Origin: Candidatus Aenigmatarchaeota archaeon
GTDB lineage: Archaea; Aenigmatarchaeota; Aenigmatarchaeia; QMZS01
Reading direction: 5' to 3'
Length of the DNA: 64,000 nucleotides
Assembly (NCBI GenBank): GCA_016932615.1
Contig: JAFGCN010000007.1
Coordinates: 99,325 to 163,324 of the forward strand
The translations under genes were made by a program, and so were the position numbers. Numbering within the stretch: position 1 is the stretch's first letter; each line of letters begins with the position of its first letter. The notes beneath the pieces were generated by a model. The model ran no database searches. It was not told the DNA's origin and was given only the letters and a program-made list of their open reading frames with translations. Of this stretch, positions 38,209 to 46,036 are shown piece by piece.

Positions 38209-38808
38209 CTAAATGTTCTCTCCCTCCAGCAACTCACGCCTTAAATAGGCCTCTAGGGTACGATAAAGCACATCTGCAGAAGCTCCCATCCCATGAAAAT
38301 GACACCTTCTTTGGCTTCCATTTGCCTCAACTGAAGCGATGGCCTCCCCTCTAAAATTTCCGCCATCGTGGTAATTGCCTAGCCAAATGAGACCCCTGGA
38401 AATAAAACTATCCCCCTCAGGCATGAGAAATGGCCTGCCCGAATAAATGAAAGAATAAACGCCTGGATCAGAGAAGCCCTGATTTCCAAGTTGGATTGAT
38501 GACTCCGAACTCTTCTCTCCAGGAAAAATATGGAGACCCTCTACAGGAAATATCCCCAGATATAAGCTTCCCATTACAACAGGTTTAATCCTGTCTGAAT
38601 TGTAATAAACTCCAAAGTTTGATTCATGTCTTTTGCCATCAGCCAGAAGCGGCACAGCTATTTGCTCAAAAAAATTTTGGGTGGAAAAATCTACATAATC
38701 TCCATTTCTTATCCTTACCCAAGAACCGCTATAACTTGCGCCATAGTCCATCAGATCCAATAGACTTTGGAGCAAATCCTTTGGTCTGATTACTTTTTCA
38801 AATGCCAT
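38209..38808 (-). CDS. Hypothetical protein, 199 aa
   Basis: A soluble, probably alpha/beta protein (GASYSGSWVRIRNGDYVDFSTQNFFEQIAVPLL, RIKPVVMGSLYLGIFPVEGLHIFPGEKSSESS). No catalytic motif, signal or membrane helix is visible. Codon use is softer than in the neighbouring Yip1 and pgk genes. It lies just downstream of the duplicated tRNA-Ser 3' end, so it may have arrived with an integration event (inference). No family recognised. Confidence 0.6.
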   Translation of the reverse strand: MAFEKVIRPKDLLQSLLDLMDYGASYSGSWVRIRNGDYVDFSTQNFFEQIAVPLLADGKRHESNFGVYYNSDRIKPVVMGSLYLGIFPVEGLHIFPGEKSSESSIQLGNQGFSDPGVYSFIYSGRPFLMPEGDSFISRGLIWLGNYHDGGNFRGEAIASVEANGSQRRCHFHGMGASADVLYRTLEAYLRRELLEGENI

Positions 38809-38864
38809 AAGAATACCCCAAAATATACGTTTAGGTAGTTATTTCCTAATGCCCAAATTTTTAA

Positions 38865-38886
38865 TACGCTGGGGCCGGGATTCGAT
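38865..38886. repeat. Duplicated 3' end of tRNA-Ser(GCT), copy 1 (att-like)
   Basis: These 22 bp are identical to 38976-38997, which cover the 3' exon (T loop to discriminator) of tRNA-Ser(GCT) plus two flanking bases. The copies are 111 bp apart with ~89 unrelated bp between. A duplicated tRNA 3' end in direct orientation is the usual scar of integrase-type insertion into a tRNA gene. Confidence 0.85.
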
Positions 38887-38975
38887 GAAACCCTTTAAGG
38901 GCTAATTTGGTCAAAAGGTCTTCACCCCAAAGCAGGCAAAACATAAGCTTTCCGCAAAAATAACCCTTTTTGAGC

Positions 38976-38997
38976 TACGCTGGGGCCGGGATTCGAT
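38976..38997. repeat. Duplicated 3' end of tRNA-Ser(GCT), copy 2 (inside the tRNA gene)
   Basis: This copy includes the functional 3' exon of tRNA-Ser(GCT). Only this one is preceded, at the intron end, by the CCGG needed for the bulge-helix-bulge, so the other copy cannot serve as alternative exon. Confidence 0.85.
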
Positions 38998-39154
38998 ACC
39001 GGAAATTACAGCCAAATTGCAGACCATTTCGCGAAGCGGAATAGTTTTTCTTTTGACGTTAAGGACTTTTCTTTCATAAAGAAAGGTCTTTACCCGGGCT
39101 CCCAAAGGGAACATGCTTAGCAGGCATGCGCCTTAACCGCTCGGCCACCCCAGC
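38978..39154 (-). tRNA. tRNA-Ser (GCT), T-loop intron
   Basis: The exons (minus strand) are 39154-39092 and 38996-38978. Acceptor GCTGGGG/CCCCAGC, anticodon stem CATGC/GCATG with anticodon GCT, class II variable arm TTCCCTTTGGGAGC, T arm CCGGG-TTCGAAT-CCCGG and discriminator G fit serine. The anticodon loop is uninterrupted; the only intron is in the T loop at 54/55, where CCGG of the T stem pairs with CCGG at the intron end with bulges GT|A and TA|T. Confidence 0.88.
38997..39091 (-). other. tRNA-Ser(GCT) intron (54/55, 95 nt), shared-element family
   Basis: It contains hairpin AAAGACCTTTCTTT-ATG-AAAGAAAAGTCCTT, then ACGTCAAAAGAA, then a GCTTCGC-centred hairpin (CCGCTTCGCGAA). The first 45 nt resemble intron 1 of the tRNA(CAT) gene although the insertion sites differ. 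Confidence 0.8.
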
Positions 39155-39196
39155 ATAACCTAATTAAGGCAAAATAATTATATCCCTAGCTTAGTT

Positions 39197-40408
39197 ATGG
39201 CAGAACTCCTGAAGTTCGAAGATTTCAGCTACAGGGGGAAGACAGTCGGTCTTAGGGTTGACCTCAACCTCCCCTATGACCCAAAAACGAAAACCATTTC
39301 AGAAACCCCCCGGCTCATCGACCACGCAAAGACCATAAAACACCTCTCTGAAAGCGGCGCTAAAGTCATTTTGCTGGCGCACCAAGGGAGAAAGGGTGAC
39401 GAGGACTTCATTTCCCTCGAAGACCACGCAAATCTTCTTGAAAAGCACCTCAGCCAGCCCGTCAGGTTCATAAAGCTTGACTCAGACTTCTCAGGCATAA
39501 GGGAGCTTAAGGAAGGTGAAGTTGCGCTTCTTGACAATGTGCGAAGCTTCGACGACGAAACAAAAGAACTTTCATCAGAGGAGCACGCAAAAAGCGCCCT
39601 TCCTTCAAAGCTGGCTCCCCTTCTCGACTGCTTCATCCTCGATGCTTTCTCGGTTGCACACAGGGCTCACGCAAGCGTAGTCGGATTTTCAACGCTTATC
39701 CCTTCAATTGCAGGGCCGGTTTTCTACAAGGAGTACGAATTCCTGGAAAGGTTCCTGCGGGAAATACAGTTTTCGAAAAATGATGTGGTCGTGCTTGGCG
39801 GGGCAAAGCCAACCGAGCCGATAAACCTGATAAACCGGCTTTACGGAAAAGGAATCGAAACCGTCCTGACGACAGGCGTCATTTCTCTCCTGATACTGAT
39901 GTCACGCGGCTACAAGCTGGGAAAAAGCGAAGAGTTTTTAAAAGAAAAAAAGTACCTAGACTACCTGAAAGACATTGCCCCATTTGCAAAGGAAGAAAGT
40001 ATTCTCTACCCCGTTGACGTCGCAGTTGAAAGAAACGGAAAGCGCGCCGAGATTGAAATAAAAGACCTGCCCGTGGAAGAGCCAATACTTGACATCGGAA
40101 GCAAGACAATAGCCCTCTACTCGAAAATAATTTCCGAGGCAAATGTTGTTTGCATGAAAGGGCCTGCGGGAACTTATGAAAGGGCGGGCTTTGAAGAGGG
40201 GACAAAAAAACTCTTCGAGGCGATTGCTGACTCTGAGTGCATTTCCCTCATCGGGGGCGGAAACTCCATTGACTGCCTGGAAAAGCTCAAAATTGACCCC
40301 GCTGCGTTCACTTACATAAGCTTAAGCGGGGGGGCATTTGTCGAATTCCTCAGCGGAACCGAGCTTCCTGGGATAGCTGCGCTAAAGGAAAGCTGCAGGA
40401 AGTTCTAA
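39197..40408 (+). CDS. pgk: Phosphoglycerate kinase
   Basis: The 403-residue glycolytic/gluconeogenic enzyme has GLRVDLNLP (~res 18-26), HQGRKGDEDF (~res 64), DAFSVAHRAHASVVGF (~res 151-166), the hinge and nucleotide domain VVLGGAKPTEPINLI, GPAGTYE (usual GPxGxFE) and the C-terminal SLIGGGNSIDCL. Pgk transfers phosphate between 1,3-bisphosphoglycerate and ADP. With tpiA and the PGI candidates it points to a lower glycolytic or gluconeogenic pathway. Confidence 0.95.
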   Translation: MAELLKFEDFSYRGKTVGLRVDLNLPYDPKTKTISETPRLIDHAKTIKHLSESGAKVILLAHQGRKGDEDFISLEDHANLLEKHLSQPVRFIKLDSDFSGIRELKEGEVALLDNVRSFDDETKELSSEEHAKSALPSKLAPLLDCFILDAFSVAHRAHASVVGFSTLIPSIAGPVFYKEYEFLERFLREIQFSKNDVVVLGGAKPTEPINLINRLYGKGIETVLTTGVISLLILMSRGYKLGKSEEFLKEKKYLDYLKDIAPFAKEESILYPVDVAVERNGKRAEIEIKDLPVEEPILDIGSKTIALYSKIISEANVVCMKGPAGTYERAGFEEGTKKLFEAIADSECISLIGGGNSIDCLEKLKIDPAAFTYISLSGGAFVEFLSGTELPGIAALKESCRKF

Positions 40409-40491
40409 GCCAGCAGGCCTTTTTTCAGAATCTCTGATTCCAAATATTAACCTTATAGGCCTTATCTGTAAAACTAGGCAATATATTATGT

Positions 40492-43227
40492 ATGCCGGAG
40501 GAAATAGTTCCCCCCAGGGAGCCTGCACCGAAAAAGGAAATTGCAGACTACTGCGTGCTAGAGCCATCTGAAGTTATAAGCCGATTCAAAAGCTCAGAGA
40601 AAGGGCTTAGCGAGGAAGAAGCGAAAAATCGGCTCGCAGAATACGGCTACAACGAGCTGCAGAAAAAGAAAAAGCACAAAGCGCTCCTGATATTCATCAG
40701 CCAGTTCAAAAGCCCTCTTGTCCTCCTCCTTGTCGGAGCAGGCATACTTTCACTGTTCATTGGGGAGATTCTGGACTCAGCCGCGATTTTTGCAATAATA
40801 CTTCTTAATGCCATTCTAGGATTTTTTCAGGAGTACAAAGCGGATAAAGCCCTCCAGGCGCTCGAAAAAATATCCTCACCCATGGCAAGAGTCATGCGAG
40901 GCGGCAAAGAACTAAGAATTCCTGCAAGAGAAGTCGTTCCTGGGGATATAATTGTCCTTGAAGCAGGAGACGTTGTACCCGCAGATGCGCGCCTTATCAA
41001 GTCCTCGGGGCTCCAGATAGACGAAGCATCTCTTACGGGGGAATCGGTTCCATCATCCAAGACAACCGACAAGTACGAAAGCCCGGTGTCTGTTGCAGAC
41101 CAGGAGAATATGGCCTTCATGGGAACAATCGTCACTTACGGAAATGGGCTTGCCGTTGTGACAGCGACAGGAATGAAAACCGAGTTTGGAAAAATCGCCC
41201 AGTCGCTTCAGGAAACCGGAGACACAAAAACACCTCTCCAGGGAAAGTTCGAGGAGCTGTCAAAACAGATAGGAATAATAGCCGCTCTTCTCGTAATACT
41301 TGTCTTAATCGTCGGCTCTATTCAGGGGGTCACATCAATCGAGAAGATGATACTCCTTTCGGTAGCCCTTATGGTCTCCACAGTTCCGAACTCTCTTCCG
41401 CTAGTTGTTACAATTGGCCTTTCCAGAGGCACGAAGCAGCTTGCAAAAGAAAACATGCTTATCAAAAGCCTCCCCGCTGCGGAAAGTCTCGGCTCTGCCA
41501 CAATAATCTGCTCAGACAAAACCGGGACAATAACCAAAAACCAGATGACAGTAACAGACATATACTTCAACCAAGCCACCTTAAGCGTTACCGGCTCTGG
41601 CTACCAGCCGGAAGGAAAGTTCATTTCCAACGAAGGAGAAATCGACCCCAAAAAGCTTGAAGGGCTTCTGAAAATCGGGCTTCTTTGCAACAACGCAAAG
41701 CTTAACAAAACCAGGGAAGGTTACGAGATAATCGGCGACCCCACAGAGGGCTCCCTCATAGCGCTTGCCAGAAAAGGGCTTCTTGACGAAAAGCATTACG
41801 AGGAAAATCTGATAAAGGTAAGTGAACTTCCATTTGACAGCGACAGAAAAAGAATGTCGGTCATCTTCAAAGACAAAGAAACTGGCAAGCTTGAAGCATA
41901 TATCAAGGGAGCGCCAGACCTTCTCCTGAAAAAGTGCAGCCGAATATATGAAAACGGAAGCTGCAGGGAACTTACAGAAAAAGACCGGGAGCGCATAATG
42001 GGCGTCAACACAAGCTTTGCCAAAAAAGCCCTGAGAGTCCTGGGCTTTGCGTTTCGCGAGATTCAGGAAGGCCAGCACACCAGCGAAAACGAAGTTGAAA
42101 AAGACCTGGTGTTTATGGGCCTTGTCGGCATGATAGACCCACCAAGAGAAGGAGTGGAAGAGGCAATAGCCAAGTGCAGGGAAGCAGGAATAAAGGTAAT
42201 GATAATTACGGGCGACCACGCCCTGACTACAAAGGCAATAGCAGAGAAGATTGGCCTGTTTGGAGAAGGCGACATTGTAATAAGCGGGGAAGAACTGGAC
42301 ACAATAACTGACGGGGAGCTTGAAGCTAAAATTGAGAGTGTAAGAATTGTTGCCAGGGCCCTTCCCGTGCAAAAGCTTCGAATCGTTCAGGCGCTGCAGA
42401 AAAAAGGCCATATAGTTGCGATGACTGGGGACGGTGTTAACGATGCGCCAGCTCTCAAAAAAGCAGATATCGGCATTGCCATGGGCATAACCGGAACGGA
42501 CGTTGCAAAAGAAGTTGCAGATGCAACGCTTGTGGATGACAATTTTGCAACAATAGTAAAGGCGATAGAAACCGGAAGGAACATCTATGACAGCTTAATC
42601 CGGTCGGCAAAGTTTTTCCTTGCCTGCAATATGGGCGAGATAACTGCAGTCTTCAGCTCGATACTTCTGAAGCTCCCCCTCCCGATGATACCCCTTCAGA
42701 TACTGCTCATGAACATGCTGACAGATAACCTCCCCGCCCTCGGCCTCGGCTTTGAGCCGAATGATGAAAGGGCGATGAAAAGGCCTCCGAGAAACCCAAA
42801 GGAGAAGCCAATCAGCAACAGGATGTACCTGTCGATTGTGGCATTCGGGCTGATAATGGGAATCGGCACACTGGTAATGTTCCAGGCGTACCTTGGAGAA
42901 GGGCTTATAAAGGCGCAAACCGTTGCATTTACGACGCTAGTCATATTCCAGATGTTCGCGGTAATCAGCAGCAGGACACTTTACCCTTCCATAAAGCACC
43001 TAAACCTACTTTCAAACAAATACCTGCTCTGCACGATAATTCTCTCCGTGGGAATACAGGCCGCAGTAGTTTATTGGGGGCCACTTCAGGCGGTATTCGG
43101 CACGGTTTCCCTGGCTGCTGCAGACTGGATAAAGATTGTCGGTTTTTCGTCTCTTGGGTTTGTCCTGATGGAAGCAAGCAAATACGCCATGCCTGACGGC
43201 AGAGCAAAAAGGGAAGCAGGAAAATAA
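40492..43227 (+). CDS. P2-type cation-transporting ATPase
   Basis: The 911-residue pump has the N-terminal cation-ATPase domain, actuator motif LTGES (~res 183), phosphorylation site CSDKTGTITKNQMTV (Asp ~res 343), MTGDGVNDAPALKKADIGIAMG (~res 643-664) and ten membrane helices. In M5/M6 the ligands CNMGE and NMLTDNLPA match SERCA-type Ca2+ sites. In M4, however, the usual PEGLP is PNSLP, so the key Glu of calcium pumps is Asn. The transported ion (Ca2+, Na+ or Mn2+) is therefore open. Confidence 0.9.
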   Translation: MPEEIVPPREPAPKKEIADYCVLEPSEVISRFKSSEKGLSEEEAKNRLAEYGYNELQKKKKHKALLIFISQFKSPLVLLLVGAGILSLFIGEILDSAAIFAIILLNAILGFFQEYKADKALQALEKISSPMARVMRGGKELRIPAREVVPGDIIVLEAGDVVPADARLIKSSGLQIDEASLTGESVPSSKTTDKYESPVSVADQENMAFMGTIVTYGNGLAVVTATGMKTEFGKIAQSLQETGDTKTPLQGKFEELSKQIGIIAALLVILVLIVGSIQGVTSIEKMILLSVALMVSTVPNSLPLVVTIGLSRGTKQLAKENMLIKSLPAAESLGSATIICSDKTGTITKNQMTVTDIYFNQATLSVTGSGYQPEGKFISNEGEIDPKKLEGLLKIGLLCNNAKLNKTREGYEIIGDPTEGSLIALARKGLLDEKHYEENLIKVSELPFDSDRKRMSVIFKDKETGKLEAYIKGAPDLLLKKCSRIYENGSCRELTEKDRERIMGVNTSFAKKALRVLGFAFREIQEGQHTSENEVEKDLVFMGLVGMIDPPREGVEEAIAKCREAGIKVMIITGDHALTTKAIAEKIGLFGEGDIVISGEELDTITDGELEAKIESVRIVARALPVQKLRIVQALQKKGHIVAMTGDGVNDAPALKKADIGIAMGITGTDVAKEVADATLVDDNFATIVKAIETGRNIYDSLIRSAKFFLACNMGEITAVFSSILLKLPLPMIPLQILLMNMLTDNLPALGLGFEPNDERAMKRPPRNPKEKPISNRMYLSIVAFGLIMGIGTLVMFQAYLGEGLIKAQTVAFTTLVIFQMFAVISSRTLYPSIKHLNLLSNKYLLCTIILSVGIQAAVVYWGPLQAVFGTVSLAAADWIKIVGFSSLGFVLMEASKYAMPDGRAKREAGK

Positions 43228-43266
43228 TCCTTAAACCTTGGCATACCCAATAAATAAGAAATTATT

Positions 43267-43752
43267 ATGGATGCTGCAAATGACCTTAGGGTTAAGGAAA
43301 GAAACGCAGACTATCTTTACGAAAGCTTTCAGAGGGCATATGGCCGGCGTGACTTTGCCGAAGCATGCAACTATCTTTGGAAGGCCAACCTGACAATAAT
43401 CTCTGCACTGGGGGCCATGGACGGAATGGATGTGCGGGACATTGCCGGGGCGAAAGCGTTCCTATACAGATTCCTGAAAAGGGGGGACATAAGCAACCCG
43501 GAGATATCTTCCCTTGAGGTAATCTACGCAAACCGCGCCAGAAGCTCTGGTGATGAGCCGATGCTTACCCTGCATATCGAAAGGTGCGAAAAGCTGCTCA
43601 GAAAGCTAAAGGTTCTCCTGAAGGACTACATACTAAACGGTCCAATGAATAACTTCGGTAGCCCGGGAAATACCGGAAATGAAAGCTCAGCAGAGGGCGG
43701 GAATGCCGCCACGGAACCCGAAGATGGGCAGGGCTTTGCTTTTCCGCAATAG
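43267..43752 (+). CDS. Hypothetical protein, 161 aa
   Basis: The helical N-terminal two thirds (LYESFQRAYGRRDFAEACNYLWKANLTIISALGAMDGMD) look like a small TPR-like or HEPN-like bundle; the last ~35 residues are Gly/Asn/Ser-rich and disordered. It follows the P-type ATPase by 39 bp on the same strand. No family is recognised. Confidence 0.6.
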   Translation: MDAANDLRVKERNADYLYESFQRAYGRRDFAEACNYLWKANLTIISALGAMDGMDVRDIAGAKAFLYRFLKRGDISNPEISSLEVIYANRARSSGDEPMLTLHIERCEKLLRKLKVLLKDYILNGPMNNFGSPGNTGNESSAEGGNAATEPEDGQGFAFPQ

Positions 43753-43803
43753 ATGCCTTTCAAATCTCCATCCTGCTTATTGAGTGCTGGCATTCAGGCA
43801 GAA

Positions 43804-45681
43804 CTAGCGCCGGGCTTTTCCTGTCGCCTTTTGCTCCAGCAGGCGGCCGGTAATTTCCCTGACATGTTTTACCTCCGAATTCGAATTTGGGTCCTGCCCG
43901 GTTATAGCGCAGTAGTGCACGACCAGGTCCTCCCAAAGGCAGGAAAGGGCAGAAGCAACTTCCAGGCCCATCTTATCAATCTCTATCGAGATTGTAGGCA
44001 TTACACCCTGGCACTTCAATATATTCGGGTGCGCAAGGCAATATTCTATATCATTTATGTCAAGCCCGAGGTGAAGCTTATCGTGAAGATCCTCCTCCAG
44101 GAGCTTTGTTTCGTCTTCAGAGCTCCCGGACCTTCTGGATACAAGCCCAAGAGCTACCTGGCAATGGCTCTGGGCAAACACGCCCTCCATAGAAACATGA
44201 GCGTCCCGGGGAAACTCATTGAAGTTCATCACAAGAGGATATTCGGGTTTCTTGTTTGCACCCTCCATGAAAAGCTGCCTTAGCTCATAAAAGGTCGGCT
44301 TTAATAGTTCCCTATTGTTGTACATGCAGCTAAGGTCATGCCTTTTTCCCAGGACAACACACACAAACAAAAAGCGCGCAAGGCCCACGGCAAGCCCCTT
44401 CTCCTTATTCGAAAAATCAAGCAGCAGGTCATACTTGTCGGTAATGCGCGCATATTTTTCAGCGTCCATTCCCGCCAGAATCATTGGCCCATATGTCATT
44501 GGAGTAAGGCGCCTCATAAGCCGCCCACCTATCCGTGCCTCGATGCCTCTTACTTCAACAGGAAGTCCTCTCTGCACTTTAAGGAATTCAGCAAACTCCT
44601 TCAGGGGGCCCTTGTTTGCGTAAGCAATTCTTCTCGTAAACCTCCGGCAGGTAAGCTCCACTATCTTGAGCGTTTCCTGCGTTTCTCCGCTCCGGCTGAA
44701 TTCGATTACCAGGGTATTGTCATTGTTTGCTTCTTTTGGCAGGTTCTTTATATCTCCGGGGCTGTCAATAACAATCCACTTCACTGCAGTGTCCCCCGAC
44801 AACCGATGGATTGCCGCAAGCCCATGAGAGAAAAGCTCGTTTCCCCCTATTCCGGAAGAAATCAGGTAATCCACTTTGAGGCCTTTGGAATAAAATTCTC
44901 TCTGCAGGTATTCTTCATAGAACTGCTTCTCTTTTTTGAACTCCTCTTCAAAATACTTCATCACGCCGCCCCGGTAATTGTAGCTTCTTTTGGCAGTTGA
45001 ATTTGCCACTGCCTCAAAATGGTCCCGGACTGCCTCCCAAATGCCCTTGTCGACTGCCAGCCCCTCTCCAGGAAACGTTACTTTAATCTCAATCAGCCCT
45101 TCCGTGTAGGACAGTGCGGAGCTGTCAAACAGGTCCTCGGCGCGAATCAGAATCTTTTCACCTGTCGCTTCCTTTTCGAGGTTTTTCAGCCGATAGGAAG
45201 TTCCGATGAGAACAAAAAGCGGGAAGCCCTTTAGAAGCCGGCTCAAGTCACGGGGGTCCTTGAAACTTGAAAGCGCAAGCTTTTCCATGAACACTGCCTG
45301 CTCGATCGAATTAATAAATATATCCACTATCCGATCCGCACTGACATCCTGCTCCTGTGCTGCCTCCCGGATAAGATTTGCCAATTCATCCAGCCCGGCA
45401 TCACCAGAGAACTCTTTTGGCTTTTCCGACATAACGTCTTCGGTTATGTGGCTTAAAAGGCGCTGGCGCTTAAGCTCCTCAAGTACAACCTGCGTATTCC
45501 TGCCTCCAGACTCAGCAACATCCACAACAAGCTGGTGCGGCATAAGAGAGGACAAAAAAATCCTTGCGATCTCTCCGCCCGGGACACCAATCTTTTCCGA
45601 AAGGCCTTTAAGCTCCCTCAAAAATTCTCCTTCGGCTTGAAGGCCAGCGGAATCCTGCTGCATCTCGGGCGGTTTTTCCAT
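43804..45681 (-). CDS. SIS-type glucose-6-phosphate isomerase-like protein with N-terminal extension
   Basis: The 625-residue protein has an N-terminal ~200-residue extension of unknown type, then a PGI-like double-SIS region: YLISSGIGGNELFSHGL, VIEFSRSGETQETLKIVE (the SGxTxET phosphate loop), VMNFNEFPRDAHVSMEGVFAQ and a C-terminal PNSNSEVKHVREITGRLL resembling the end of PGI (QPGVExGK). A cupin-type PGI lies 350 bp away. Two unrelated isomerase candidates together suggest backup or a different aldose/ketose substrate. Confidence 0.75.
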   Translation of the reverse strand: MEKPPEMQQDSAGLQAEGEFLRELKGLSEKIGVPGGEIARIFLSSLMPHQLVVDVAESGGRNTQVVLEELKRQRLLSHITEDVMSEKPKEFSGDAGLDELANLIREAAQEQDVSADRIVDIFINSIEQAVFMEKLALSSFKDPRDLSRLLKGFPLFVLIGTSYRLKNLEKEATGEKILIRAEDLFDSSALSYTEGLIEIKVTFPGEGLAVDKGIWEAVRDHFEAVANSTAKRSYNYRGGVMKYFEEEFKKEKQFYEEYLQREFYSKGLKVDYLISSGIGGNELFSHGLAAIHRLSGDTAVKWIVIDSPGDIKNLPKEANNDNTLVIEFSRSGETQETLKIVELTCRRFTRRIAYANKGPLKEFAEFLKVQRGLPVEVRGIEARIGGRLMRRLTPMTYGPMILAGMDAEKYARITDKYDLLLDFSNKEKGLAVGLARFLFVCVVLGKRHDLSCMYNNRELLKPTFYELRQLFMEGANKKPEYPLVMNFNEFPRDAHVSMEGVFAQSHCQVALGLVSRRSGSSEDETKLLEEDLHDKLHLGLDINDIEYCLAHPNILKCQGVMPTISIEIDKMGLEVASALSCLWEDLVVHYCAITGQDPNSNSEVKHVREITGRLLEQKATGKARR

Positions 45682-45770
45682 AATATATTCCTTATTTTAA
45701 CAATCGGCATTATTTCGCTTCCAGGAATTTGGAAAAATTCTAAAGTAGCTTAATAGAAAGGCAAGGGCAC

Positions 45771-46022
45771 CTATCCCAAATCAACTTCGCAATCCTGCGT
45801 GAGTTTTGCGTCAACATCCACGAACTTCCCGTTAAGCCGCACCTTTGGCACTTCCATTCCTCTGGCCTTCTTGAAGCCCATCGTGCCGATTGACCTTAAA
45901 ACTTCAGCGATGTCCGGAGTTATGCTGGTGTTAAGGACTCTCCAGCAGGCGGTGTCGAGCCGTATCCCTGAAGGAACCTCAAACTCCTGCTCTTTTACCC
46001 TAAGCTTGATTATGTCTCTCAT
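45771..46022 (-). CDS. Hypothetical protein, 83 aa
   Basis: A small alpha/beta protein (IIKLRVKEQEFEVPSGIRLDTACWRVL...EVPKVRLNGKFVDVDAKLTQDCEVDLG). The alternation of strands and one helix is weakly ubiquitin-like, but there is no GG terminus. It follows the cupin-type PGI gene by 14 bp on the same strand. No family is recognised with confidence. Confidence 0.55.
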   Translation of the reverse strand: MRDIIKLRVKEQEFEVPSGIRLDTACWRVLNTSITPDIAEVLRSIGTMGFKKARGMEVPKVRLNGKFVDVDAKLTQDCEVDLG

Positions 46023-46036
46023 GGGATAAGCAAAAA

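Noticed and set aside
38865..38886. The extra tRNA-Ser 3' end as an alternative or trans-spliced exon
   Set aside because: It is not preceded by the CCGG that pairs with the T stem at the real 3' splice site, so no bulge-helix-bulge can form.
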